Shown: positions 1 through 9,122 of the stretch, piece by piece | How positions within the stretch are numbered: the stretch's first letter is position 1 | Layout: every line of letters begins with the position of its first letter | Assembly (NCBI GenBank): GCA_963693085.1 | Contig: OY856409.1 | Location: 296,088,058-296,152,057, forward strand | DNA length: 64,000 bases | Source: Alisma plantago-aquatica | Taxonomy: Eukaryota; Streptophyta; Magnoliopsida; Alismatales; Alismataceae | Reading direction: 5' to 3' | The notes under the pieces: model-generated | Databases searched by the model: none | What the model was told of the DNA's origin: nothing | The model's input: the letters and a program-made list of their open reading frames with translations, nothing else | Made by a program: the position numbers and the translations under genes

Positions 1-70
1 TTCTTGTGCAAATCTTTAGCATCCTCATCCCCAAGACTTCCCTGCTTCTTCTCCACCTTCAAGCAATACA

Positions 71-1441
71 ATGGCATCATCCTCTGCTCGTGGAAAGAAG
101 AAGGTCGCTGGCAGGAAACAAAGGGAGGCTACTCCACCATTGACAATCATCAACGACATTGCCTTCGTCGACGGAGATGCTGGTGATCGTTATCTACGGC
201 TCTCCTCCAAAGCTCCTCTCCCACGACGACCAGTTGAAGTTATGGACTTCCTCAACATCGTCGACTTGGAGGACCTTTTCGAGGTGCAAAAGTTAAAAGA
301 ATTCATCAACCCTTCTTTCCCTTCCTATTCCATCAAGGTAGTGAATGAATTCTATGCTAACCTCATCTCCCACTCTGAAAATGAAACCATCTTCTTGTAT
401 ACTATGGTCAATGGGCATAGCTTCCGATTTACTGAAGGGGATATTCTTGACATGCTAGATATTGACATAGATGAATATCAAGACACCCTTGACCTTACCT
501 CTGGAAACCCACTTAATCAATTTTCCCAAGATGACCATACCGTTAGTCTTAGTGACATCAAAAGGACCATTTTTCAATCCAATACAACCTGTCACGAAGA
601 TAGAGGCACATACTATGCTATAAATCTCAAACCAGCTGCTAGGATTGTAAACCTTATTGTTTCAACAAACATACATCCTAGAGCCAATAAGTCTGAAGTT
701 CCTATTTTTCGTATGTGTCTAATATATGCCATTATCCAACGTATTCCCACAAATTTTATCTGCATCATTCTTAAAAACATGCTTGAGTTTTCTGGCAATC
801 CTCCATATGCTGATTTTGTATGCCAAATTACTCAACATTTCCTTAAGACCCAACTTGAGGATATGGGATATACATGGGAGCATAGACCACAAAAAATAAG
901 TAAGAATACTGTAGAAAAAATGGGGATTGATTTCGGTCATAAGAGGGCTAGGGTAGAAGGAGAAACATCTACACAAGATATACCACCTCCACCTCCTCCT
1001 ACCAGCCTACCCTATGACCCCATCCAAAACACTCTAACCTATGTTGCAGGGTCACAATATCATCTTAGTAAACAATTAGATTATAACCATCATGCCATGA
1101 CTTATCTAAACCAAAGAATGCAAACTCTTTCTCCAAACCAACCCGATGAATATCCCTACTCTTTAAATCATGGCATGCTCAATCCATATAACCCATCTTA
1201 CAACTACTATCAACCTCCACCTCCACCTTCTACAGATCTCACGCATACTCAGTTTTCATCAATGCAACTACAAGATATTGCTGCTCATTTCCGATTTGAT
1301 CGTGTTCCAACCTTCTTGGAGGCATATGCCTTAACCAAGACAGGTGCTCTGGAGTGGCAAACATTGGTCCAGTATTATGGAGCTGAGCCTTTTCTTGGGA
1401 AAGACCCTGATGTTGATGTAATTCTTAAGTCTTTCCAGTGA
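71..1441 (+). CDS. Sirevirus 3' ORF, putative plant transposon protein
   Basis: This is an uninterrupted 456-codon ORF whose ATG sits in a good plant context (acaATGGC). The N-terminus is basic and nuclear-localisation-like (GKKKVAGRKQR). Residues about 85-290 resemble the 'putative plant transposon protein' domain found in many retroelement 3' ORFs, with VVNEFYANL followed by a 'G..FRFTEGDILDMLDI' segment. Two proline runs (PPPPPP near residue 303 and PPPPPS near 388) flank a Tyr/Asn/Pro-rich linker. The ORF lies about 550 bp upstream of the 3' LTR, the position of the env-like or extra ORF in Sireviruses. I see no signal peptide or membrane segment, so an envelope role is not supported. The intact frame suggests a fairly young insertion. 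Function unknown. Confidence 0.65.
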   Translation: MASSSARGKKKVAGRKQREATPPLTIINDIAFVDGDAGDRYLRLSSKAPLPRRPVEVMDFLNIVDLEDLFEVQKLKEFINPSFPSYSIKVVNEFYANLISHSENETIFLYTMVNGHSFRFTEGDILDMLDIDIDEYQDTLDLTSGNPLNQFSQDDHTVSLSDIKRTIFQSNTTCHEDRGTYYAINLKPAARIVNLIVSTNIHPRANKSEVPIFRMCLIYAIIQRIPTNFICIILKNMLEFSGNPPYADFVCQITQHFLKTQLEDMGYTWEHRPQKISKNTVEKMGIDFGHKRARVEGETSTQDIPPPPPPTSLPYDPIQNTLTYVAGSQYHLSKQLDYNHHAMTYLNQRMQTLSPNQPDEYPYSLNHGMLNPYNPSYNYYQPPPPPSTDLTHTQFSSMQLQDIAAHFRFDRVPTFLEAYALTKTGALEWQTLVQYYGAEPFLGKDPDVDVILKSFQ

Positions 1442-1610
1442 GATGTGGAGTTGTATTAGTTGTAATGGAATCTTTGCAAAATTGAAATAAATGGGTTATC
1501 TTTACATGATTTGGCTATCTTTTCATGCTTGTAATGAAATTAGTTATCTTTATAATGGATTTTTTTTGGCATCATTTGATTTTGGATTATGAGACTATTG
1601 TAGAGCATAC

Positions 1611-1992
1611 AAAATAAGGGGAGTAATAAATACAAATAAATCAAAAAGGATGAAAATCTTTGCAAATATCTAAAACTTAAAGTTATGGCTAAATTGACAT
1701 CTATTGCAAAGAACTTATACCTTGGGATATCTATCTAAAGGAGAGCATATTATAAAATTAAGGGGGAGAAGTAATATCAAATATTCAACATGGATATCTT
1801 TTTGAAATGTCAAAGGGGGAGAAAAGAATATCAAAATAAAATAAAGATCAAAACTATAATGAAAAAGGCCAAGCACTTACTTGCAAAAGAAGAAAATCTA
1901 CAAAAGGTAATCTAAAGGTATGAAACTCATTTGGTTTATATTTCCTTTATTTATATTTTTGGAAATGTTTGTCATCTTCAAAAAGGGGGAGA
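1611..1992 (+). promoter_or_regulatory. Array of polypurine tracts upstream of the 3' LTR
   Basis: Four G-rich purine runs occur before the LTR: aaaataaggggag (1611), aattaagggggagaag (1756), caaagggggagaaaag (1811) and aaaaagggggagat (1979). The last one abuts the LTR start at 1994, so it is the likely plus-strand primer for reverse transcription. Repeated PPTs are a known Sirevirus trait. Confidence 0.7.
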
Positions 1993-2338
1993 TTGTTGGC
2001 TAAATGGACATCTATAAATCCCTTTATTTTGATTATGACAAACATTTCATTCTTATTGATCTAACGAGCTACTTGAGTGTGCAGGATTAAAGGTGGATGA
2101 CAAAGCAACTAGGGAAATCCATATGCTTACATGTTTATGTTTTCATGTAATGTAATCACTTTGTAAAAACTTGTACAAATATATAATGTACAAGCACTTA
2201 GATTGCATGTAAATCAAGCGTTAGATCTTCCCTAGCTAAACATCACATTTAGATAAGTCATCCCCTTCAAATAGGATCACATTTGCACACTCATACATAT
2301 AGTTTGTGCCTAAATTGAAACATTGAAACATGATCAAT

Positions 2339-2539
2339 CTCGGTCGACAAACTCCTCGACCGAGACACTCTCGGTCGACAATCTTCTTGACCGAGAAAGA
2401 TCCAAAGTAGCCGTTAGACACAACAGACAAGTTAGTTGGCAGTTGGAGAAAGACGTTGCAAATCACTTGTTCCAGAGTGTCTGTCGGTCGACAAAAGTTC
2501 GACCGAGTAGGTGTCTCGGTCGACCATTCCTCGACTGAG
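2339..2539 (+). repeat. Four CTCGGTCGA/TCGACCGAG hairpins in U3
   Basis: There are four inverted repeats with 8-9 bp arms and 7-8 nt loops: 2339-2364 (perfect), 2370-2395 (one mismatch), 2484-2506 (perfect) and 2515-2539 (one mismatch). They lie 140-340 bp upstream of the TATA box. Palindromic repeats in this position are known from other Sirevirus LTRs, with different core sequences. Confidence 0.8.
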
Positions 2540-2675
2540 ATTGTCTCTGACAGCAACTACAGAATTAATTAATTAGTCGTTGTTAAAGCAACAACTTTGT
2601 ACCTAACGGCTAGTTAAGCACTTAGAAACCCCTAGAAGTTGTCTAGAACGTCCTTAAGCATCCTTAGGCCATTCC

Positions 2676-2683
2676 TATAAATA
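2676..2683 (+). promoter_or_regulatory. TATA box of the Sirevirus LTR
   Basis: TATAAATA in the context cctataaatagg lies downstream of the hairpin array, about 680 bp into the LTR. Its spacing and plus orientation match a U3/R promoter. Confidence 0.6.
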
Positions 2684-3589
2684 GGACAAGCCATAGGACA
2701 CTCAAATATACTTGCTACACTTGAGAAATCCTTGAGCATACTTTGAGAAATCTGTTTGTGAGTAATTTGAGCTTTGTGACAATTGGCTACTTCCTTCTTT
2801 AGCTCATAATTCGTGTCCTATAGGCTAGTATCTCCTACCCACTACAATCACAAGTCCACACACTTGGTTAGGAGATCTATACGCTTGATCTAGGCAAATC
2901 AAGCCTTGGGCTGCAAAGGATAAGTTGTAATTTCCTTTTTTTTTTCTTGTTCTCTATTACTGTTTGTACTCTCCTTGCTACTCCTAGGTTGGAGGCTGCT
3001 GATTGGAGAGGGTGAAGTTCTTCTTGGCGAAGAAGGTGACTTTGAGATACTTTAGAAGGCTGGTGTAATGGGAGGTTACTTCTAGAGAGGAAGGCTACTT
3101 CAAGGGGGAGCTTGGAGTTACTTCAAGAAGGCTACCTCAAAGTTGGTGCACCTACTTCAAGTGAAGGCTGTTCAAAGGGTGTAAACGAAAGTATTGTATT
3201 TTGTATAAATCCTTGAGAAGGTAATAAAATAAATACTTTCAAAATCCCGGTTGGGTAAGCAACCGGGTAGTGGACTGACAACTTTAGTATTTGCTAAAGT
3301 TGGAACCACTCTAAACACCTGTCTCCTTCTTCTAATTTCAATTGTGGTTGTTTGAGTTCAATAAATTGGTAAAATTATTTAAAAACTCTATTCACCCCCC
3401 CCTCTAGTGTTTTTCAGAAACCACATAAGCCGAAACAAAACATATTCTTGTGATAATTTATGCTGAAAATACTGAAATAAGGGAGATTTGACATAGAGAA
3501 TGATCATAGACCAAAGTAGATGAATTATGCAATATTAACCACCAAAATGACTAATAAATGCATAAAACACAAGTAAAATATGTCTCTAA

Positions 3590-4274
3590 ATGCGACTCAA
3601 AATCATCGCATCAGAGCATAACAAGACATTTATTAAGTGGTTTGAAGATAAAGTTATATCAACTATCTCAAACACCAGATGATATTACTGAAACTATCAA
3701 ATGCCTCACCTTTAAACTAAAATTGAATGTTATGTCTTATGAAGGGTATGACATTAATGGATTCACATATTACACAAAGCGCCAAGATGATAAGAGTGTC
3801 GTCCAAAATAGTGGGGTCACCCTTCTAGTGTCGACTATGTTTTTTGCAAGTGCAAAGGATAAGAGTCCACGTGAAGCTAAAATGTCATATTACGGTGTCA
3901 TTGAAGACATATGGGAGTTTGACTACATAGATTTCAGAATTCGGCTATTCAAATGTAATTGGGTTGATAACACCATAGGAGTTATAGTGGATGAATTGGG
4001 TTTCATTTTAGTGAGCTTTGAAAAAATTGGCGAGAAGGGTGAACCATTCATATTGGCATCACAGGCGAAACAAGTATTTTATATTGATGATCCTGCAAAT
4101 GATAAATGGTCGGTTTTTCTTCATGGTAAAAGACAGTTCATTGAAGATCCTATAGATGAAGAAGAGTACTATGATAAGTATGATGACTCCAGTCCATTCT
4201 CAGTTGGGTTGCCAACACCAGCAAATATTGAAGCTAATAATGACTTGTATGTGCGCAGAGATCACAATGAATGA
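3590..4274 (+). pseudogene. TNP2-like transposase C-terminus with DUF4216
   Basis: The reading runs to a natural stop at 4272. The DUF4216 domain is clear: YYGVIEDIWEFDY, then LFKCNWVDN, then DELGFILVSF, PFILASQAKQVFYIDDP and KWSVFL. This domain lies at the C-terminus of En/Spm transposases after Transposase_21. Upstream, SEHNKTFIKWFEDKVI is encoded in another frame (3608-3658), so there is a frameshift near 3660 just before QLSQTPDDITETIKCL. The first ATG of the open frame (3558) is therefore not a real start. The N-terminal transposase domain is absent, consistent with interruption by the Sirevirus. Confidence 0.8.
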
Positions 4275-4350
4275 TTGTTAATTGATAAAAATTCGCAATA
4301 TTAGAGGCATGTTTATATTTTTTTATATGTTTTATTTTTCTGAATGTGAA

Positions 4351-4524
4351 CTTTACAATGTGAATGTGAAATTTACAATGTGAATTTTACAATGTGAATT
4401 ACTTTACAATGTGAACTTTACAATGTGAATTACTTTACAATGTGAATGTGAACTTTACAATGTGAGCTTTACAATGTGAATTACTTTACAATGTGAACTT
4501 TACAATGTGAATGTGAACTTTCAG
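4351..4524 (+). repeat. Tandem repeat of 'tttacaatgtgaa' units
   Basis: An imperfect array of 12-25 bp units built from ttacaatgtgaa and atgtgaact fills the gap between the TNP2 stop and the start of the next CACTA gene. Confidence 0.85.
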
Positions 4525-7500
4525 ATGGCTGAGCATTCTCCTGATGACCGTGTTGATGATTACCGTGAGGGTGAGGACATCAATGTGCCACCTCACAATG
4601 TAAGTTTTAAAAATATATCTTATATTTATATCTACATTTCCATTTATAGTTATATCTTGTAAGTGTGTTTATTTTGTCAAATTTTAGTTTGATGATGCAC
4701 ATGTACCCTCTGAAGCACTTGAGGCACTTGATGAGTAGCACCAAAATTTTGACAAGAGAAGGGGCATCACTATGATGAAGAAGCTAATAGCGCAAAGGGG
4801 CAATGGACCCAAACTTGTTGTGGATTTTGATAATGCAGGAAATGCAATTGGAGTGAATCACAATTCGTTTGTTTCATATCTTGGGTATGCTACTCGTAGC
4901 CATTGTGGTTGTAAGATAGATTCTTGGCATAAAGTTCCTAAGGGGAAGAAAGACATAATATGGAAGGATTTATGTGTGAGTTATTATTAATTTGCAATTC
5001 TATTTTGTAGATTACTATTTTTTTGGATACTAGTTAATAACAATTCTATTTTGCAGAGTATATTTGAATTGGATGAAAAGTTGCATCGTAAATGCGTGAT
5101 GCAATGTTGTGGGAGAGTCCTAAGGAACTATAGGTCAAATCTCACCCGAGAATACATAAAAGAAGGTGACAAGAGGAAGAAGACTGCCACTGAACAGTGG
5201 AACTTCCTAGACAAAGAAGAATGGGACGCGTTTGTTGCTTCAAGAAAAACTGATGAATTCAAGGTATTAGGCATCACTCCTAATTTAATTAATATACATT
5301 GTATTCACCTATTCAAGATTAACATTTAGTGTTACTAACCAAATCATTAATGTGCATACTAACTAGGCCCTTAGTGAGGCGCAAAGAGCAAGGTGTGCAC
5401 TGAATGTGCATGACCACACAATAGGTCCAAAGGGGTATGCAGGCATTCGCCAAAGACTACAGGCTGAGTCTACTGCTTAGTCTGCTGCTACTCAGGATTC
5501 CTCTACTATAGGTACCACACCTCTACCTCGCCATGATGTCTGGATAGATGGGAGGAAAAATAAGAAGGGAGAAATAAGGAAGCCTGCAACTGCTGAGGCG
5601 GCTGCAAAAATGGTAAAATACAACTCTTAGAGCAATCATTCGAATATTGATTATTTGTGGTATTTATTTAATTACAAATTTTTTTTTGGCGATTAGTGGG
5701 AGCTGCACGAGCTGAGGAAACAAGCCAAGTTCATCCCTGAGGGCACAAGGGATGAATTGACAGTTGCTCTGGGTAACCCAGAACATCCTAGGCGTGTTAG
5801 GGATGCAGGCGCTGGTGTGGGCATCAAAGCGTTCTTTGGGCCATCCCAGCGCAAACATGTCCCAAAAGTGGGACTTTCACAAGAAGAGGTATCCTATTCT
5901 TTCTTTATAATGTTATTGTAAAAGAGAATTCAATAATCAGAAGCTAACATTTCTTTTATCCATGTATAGGTAGATAAGATAGTTGATACTAAACTCAAAG
6001 AAGCAATGAGCAAGTGACAAGCATCTCTGACTGCCACTCAGCAAATAGTACCTATGGCATCCTGCTCTACTCCTACTGCAAAGGTTGGGAGTAATCCTGT
6101 AGACCCACCACCTAGCACATCTGTTGTAAGTATTTTTATGACATAGTAACTAGTCTTTTCAAGATGATATGTATATATGTATATAACATTCTTTACACAA
6201 AAAATTGTAGGGGTTGAAGCCATGCCGTCTAAAAAGTAAAGAATTTATCATTGCAGAGGCTTTGGCTTACCCATCCCTACCAGGGAAAATATTTCATGGC
6301 TCTCCATTACCAGCTGGTTGGGTTCGTGTGAGCCCGGTATGTATACTCCCCAATTGGATGGATCTTCCATTGCCATATATGCCCATCCAGATTGTGAAAC
6401 ACTTGGTGAGGCAGAAGGTGGAGTGATATTGTGGCTAAAAGCGGATGTCCTCTATACTGAAACGGTATCATAAATTTACATTATGTTAAATTGTTAGTGT
6501 GTGTATATGATGTCAATTGATCTGAAATTATATATATATACAGGTTAAAAAGAAGACACCCAGAGCATCTAGGCCTCTGCCTTCACCTCCTACATTACCA
6601 AGTTGGGTTCCACAGGACGTACCTGTCCCGTTAGGTCCTAATTGTAGGGGTATGGCAATATGGTTAGGCAAACATTATATAAAAGTGCCCTATAACTATT
6701 TCTATAGATGCCGATTCTGCAGGTCAATCATACGAAAGCAAACTATTTATACATGATATTTTGGAGTTGTTTCGATATGATTGGCTAAATACATCTGTGA
6801 TAGAGCTATGGATAAGGTGAGATTTTCTTTATACATCCATATACCTTGTGTAGGATCTGGTGATCTGGTTTCTTATTTATTAATGCATACGTAATACATG
6901 TTTTGCAGCTACTTAGACAAGATATGTGCAAATTTTTCATTCGAACATGTAGGATTTTTGATTCCATCTTTGATTAGTCTAGTAGCTAAAGACCCTTCAT
7001 CAGTTCAACAATACTGCTGTGATGCTTTTACAAATTTTGCTCAAAATAAGAAGACGTCGATAATAGCTCCATTCAATGTGGAGTAAGTACTACTTTGCTT
7101 ATAATTTGGACTTAAGAAAATTACATTTTTATTGTGGATTTTGAGTTATTAATTTTTAACTTTTTTACCTCTAGTGGTATGCATTGGGAGTTACTAGTTA
7201 TTGTCCCTGAGACGTTCACTATCTATTATCTAGATCCTAAGGGGACTAAATTGAATTCAAAATATGGACACAAAATGAAAATGGCATTATTCCGGTGAGA
7301 AATATTTCATTTTCATATCCGCTAACATATGTTATTACATTACTATTTAATTATGAAATGTACTGTGTTACATTAACATGTAGGGGTTTAGATGAGTTCA
7401 AAAAGGCTGGAGGAAAGGTCCCCAGGAAAAAGAACCAACCAATAATTTGGAAGAACGTGGAAGTAAGTTCCCGACTGCAATGTAAATATTATTTATGTGA

Positions 7501-7896
7501 ACAGTTCTTAATTAGTTGTATTTTTTAATATTTTGTATGTTTCAATTTATAGTGTACTACACAAGACAACAGATGGGCATGTGCATACTATGTGATGTGA
7601 TTTATGCACATGATTATCAAATATGCCGCAGTGGACATCGATATCATTCCTGAGGTATTATATATAGTCTCATTAGATAATATGAAATATATCAATCTTA
7701 TTTATATATTATTAATTATATATATACATCATTCTCTTTGTAGGTGTTTAATACTGATAACACTACAAGAAAGGCCTTACCAGATGTACATGCTCCCTAT
7801 ACGACAGAAGAATTAAATGATGTAAGAGAAGAATGGGCAACAACCATACAAGTAGTGGGGCTTTTAACATATGATTGGGATGTTGATAGCGAATAA
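4525..7896 (+). pseudogene. CACTA second gene: Transposase_24 + Ulp1 (C48) protease
   Basis: Thirteen exons with GT-AG borders can be followed: 4525-4599, 4688-4975, 5057-5263, 5367-5612, 5697-5888, 5970-6125, 6211-6464, 6544-6816, 6909-7082, 7175-7294, 7384-7462, 7553-7654 and 7744-7896. Exons 2-6 resemble the plant transposase (Ptta/En/Spm, Transposase_24) region, for example YLGYATRSHCGC, EWDAFVASRKTDEFK, HTIGPKGYAGI and a charged WELHELRKQAKF exon. Exons 9-12 form a Ulp1-like cysteine protease with GMHWELLVIVPE (His), YYLDP (Asp) and ACAYYVM (Cys). In-frame stops lie at 4736, 5478, 6015 and 7598, and frameshifts near 6337 (exon 7 is 254 nt) and 6700. The gene ends DVDSE-stop. It is a clear pseudogene with well preserved splice sites. 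Confidence 0.8.
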
Positions 7897-7924
7897 TGAC
7901 TAAAGAATGATATTTTGTAAATGA

Positions 7925-8150
7925 ATTTATGAATTATAATATGTGTGAATGTTTCTACATGTCTGAATTTTTCTACATGTGTCTGAATGTTTATACATGT
8001 GTGAATGTGAAAATGAATAAAACTGTTGGCTGCTATATGAATGTTTCTACATGTGTGAATGTGAAAATGAATAGAACTGCAAATTGCTACATGAATGTTT
8101 CTACATGTGTGAAAATTGAATAGAACTACAGGTTGCTAAATGTGTGAAAA
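7925..8150 (+). repeat. Tandem repeat after the CACTA second gene
   Basis: About three to four imperfect copies of a unit of roughly 60 bp, built on 'gaatgtttctacatgtgtgaatgtgaa' and 'gaatagaactgc', follow the stop codon. The gtgaatgtgaa motif is shared with the 4351-4524 array. Confidence 0.75.
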
Positions 8151-8299
8151 TTAATGTTCTTAATTTTGTAGGTTTGTGGCTTGTTGTTGGCTGATATCAA
8201 TGGATGTCATAAAACTTGTAGTTCATAATTGAACTGCAGGTTTCTCATCCTGTGACTAGCCACAGTAGGCCTGCAGACTGATAAGAAAAAAAAACATGA

Positions 8300-8942
8300 A
8301 ATAGGCGTCGGTTATTTGTTTAAAATCGATGAAAAATGATTACAACGTCGGATAAACAATTATAACCGACGCCTAATGCATGTGATGTGGCGTCGGTTAT
8401 CAATAATGAACTGACACTTATGGTTCTGGCATCGGTTTCCCTACTAGTAACCGACGTCGATTTCCCTAATGAGGCCAAGAACCATGGTCGTGCTGGCCAG
8501 CACGGTCGTGATAGTGGGCCAGACACCACGGCTGTGTTGGCCACCTCGGTTGTGGCAGCAGACCAGACACCACGGCCGTGCTGGCCACCACGGTCGTGGC
8601 AGCGGGCCAGACAACACGACCGTGCTGGCCAGCACAACTGTGGCAGTAGGTGAGATGGCGTCAATTATCACTAACAAACCGACGCTGATAATGCCCAAGA
8701 TGGTGCCCTTTATGTGGCGCAAAGGTTTATGGCGTCGGTTTCATAGCTAATAATCGATGCCTATACCCCCCTGCTGGCGCATTTTCGGTGGCGCGTGAAG
8801 GGTTGTGCCGTCAGTTTGAGAACCGACGCCTAACGGTTGGCCTTTTAGTGGCGTCCACATAGGTGTCACATTAAAACCGACACTAAAGGCCTTAAATAAC
8901 TGACACTAAAGGCCTTAAATAACCAACACTAAAGGCCGGTTA
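8300..8942 (+). repeat. CACTA subterminal repeat region
   Basis: Direct and inverted copies of GGCGTCGGTTA, ACCGACGCC and diverged forms (acgtcgg, catcggttt, gcgtcggtttc, aaccgacgcc) recur from 8306 to about 8880. Such clusters are the presumed transposase-binding sites of CACTA elements. Three short direct repeats of 'acactaaaggcc' (about 8877-8935) precede the junction with the truncated LTR. Confidence 0.75.
8480..8648 (+). repeat. 44-bp tandem array with a GCTGGCCAGC palindrome core
   Basis: Four imperfect units of about 44 bp each read roughly 'ccacggtcgtgctggccac' followed by 'cacggtcgtggcagcgggccagaca'. The first and last units contain a perfect palindrome (CGTGCTGGCCAGCACG at 8489-8504; GTGCTGGCCAGCAC at 8622-8635). 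The array is strongly GC-rich against its surroundings and embedded between the GCGTCGGTT motifs. Confidence 0.85.
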
Positions 8943-9122
8943 TGTCTTTTTAGGTTTGGTGCATGTAAGTCCCAAAATTAGTTAGTTGAGCAACTTTATC
9001 TATGAAAAGATATAAATTACTAAAAGATAAGAATCTATGGTTATTTTGGGCATATTAAGGCTATATTGACACAAAAATATAAATAAATGCTTAGCATGGA
9101 TGCCTAAATTTGGGTGTTATCA
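8943..9122 (-). repeat. Truncated 3' LTR of the gypsy relic
   Basis: This stretch matches 14147-14308 almost base for base, apart from a 17-18 bp indel after 'ctatgaaaagat' and scattered substitutions. On the minus strand both copies start TGATAACACCCAAATTTAGG. Homology stops abruptly at 8943, where CACTA sequence begins, so about 1.7 kb of the LTR is missing. Confidence 0.7.

Larger units (their letters stand above)
1..3416 (+). mobile_element. Sirevirus-type Ty1/copia element, 3' portion
   Basis: The left edge of the window lies inside a copia element. From left to right I see a 3' ORF, a noncoding stretch with several G-rich polypurine tracts, and a complete LTR starting TGTTGG and ending TTTTTCA. 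An extra ORF after pol, multiplied polypurine tracts and palindromes in the LTR are described hallmarks of the Sirevirus/Maximus lineage. The 5' LTR, gag and pol must lie to the left of the window. The sequence right of the LTR is the inside of a CACTA transposase gene, so this element probably inserted into that gene. The target duplication cannot be checked because the left end is missing. Confidence 0.75.
1994..3416 (+). repeat. 3' LTR of the Sirevirus element
   Basis: The LTR spans about 1423 bp. It starts TGTTGG directly after the terminal polypurine tract and ends CTCTAGTGTTTTTCA, the usual Sirevirus style of ending with a C-rich run (3394-3402). It contains a hairpin array (2339-2539) and a TATA box (2676). 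The right boundary rests on the CA dinucleotide and on the switch to CACTA coding sequence. Confidence 0.7.
3417..8942 (+). mobile_element. CACTA (En/Spm) DNA transposon, 3' part, decayed
   Basis: Two consecutive CACTA genes on the plus strand, the end of TNP2 and a Transposase_24/Ulp1 gene, are followed by a GC-rich subterminal repeat region full of GCGTCGGTT/AACCGACGC motifs. This is a standard plant CACTA layout. The 5' part lies beyond the inserted Sirevirus. The 3' terminal inverted repeat (expected to end near TTGTAGTG) is not visible. The element stops at the truncated LTR at 8943, so its tip has probably been deleted. Confidence 0.75.

Noticed and set aside
7761..7772. CACTACAAGAAA, identical to a common CACTA terminal sequence
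   Set aside because: It lies inside the last exon of the CACTA second gene, in frame (DNTTRKALPDV), and no repeat structure starts there.
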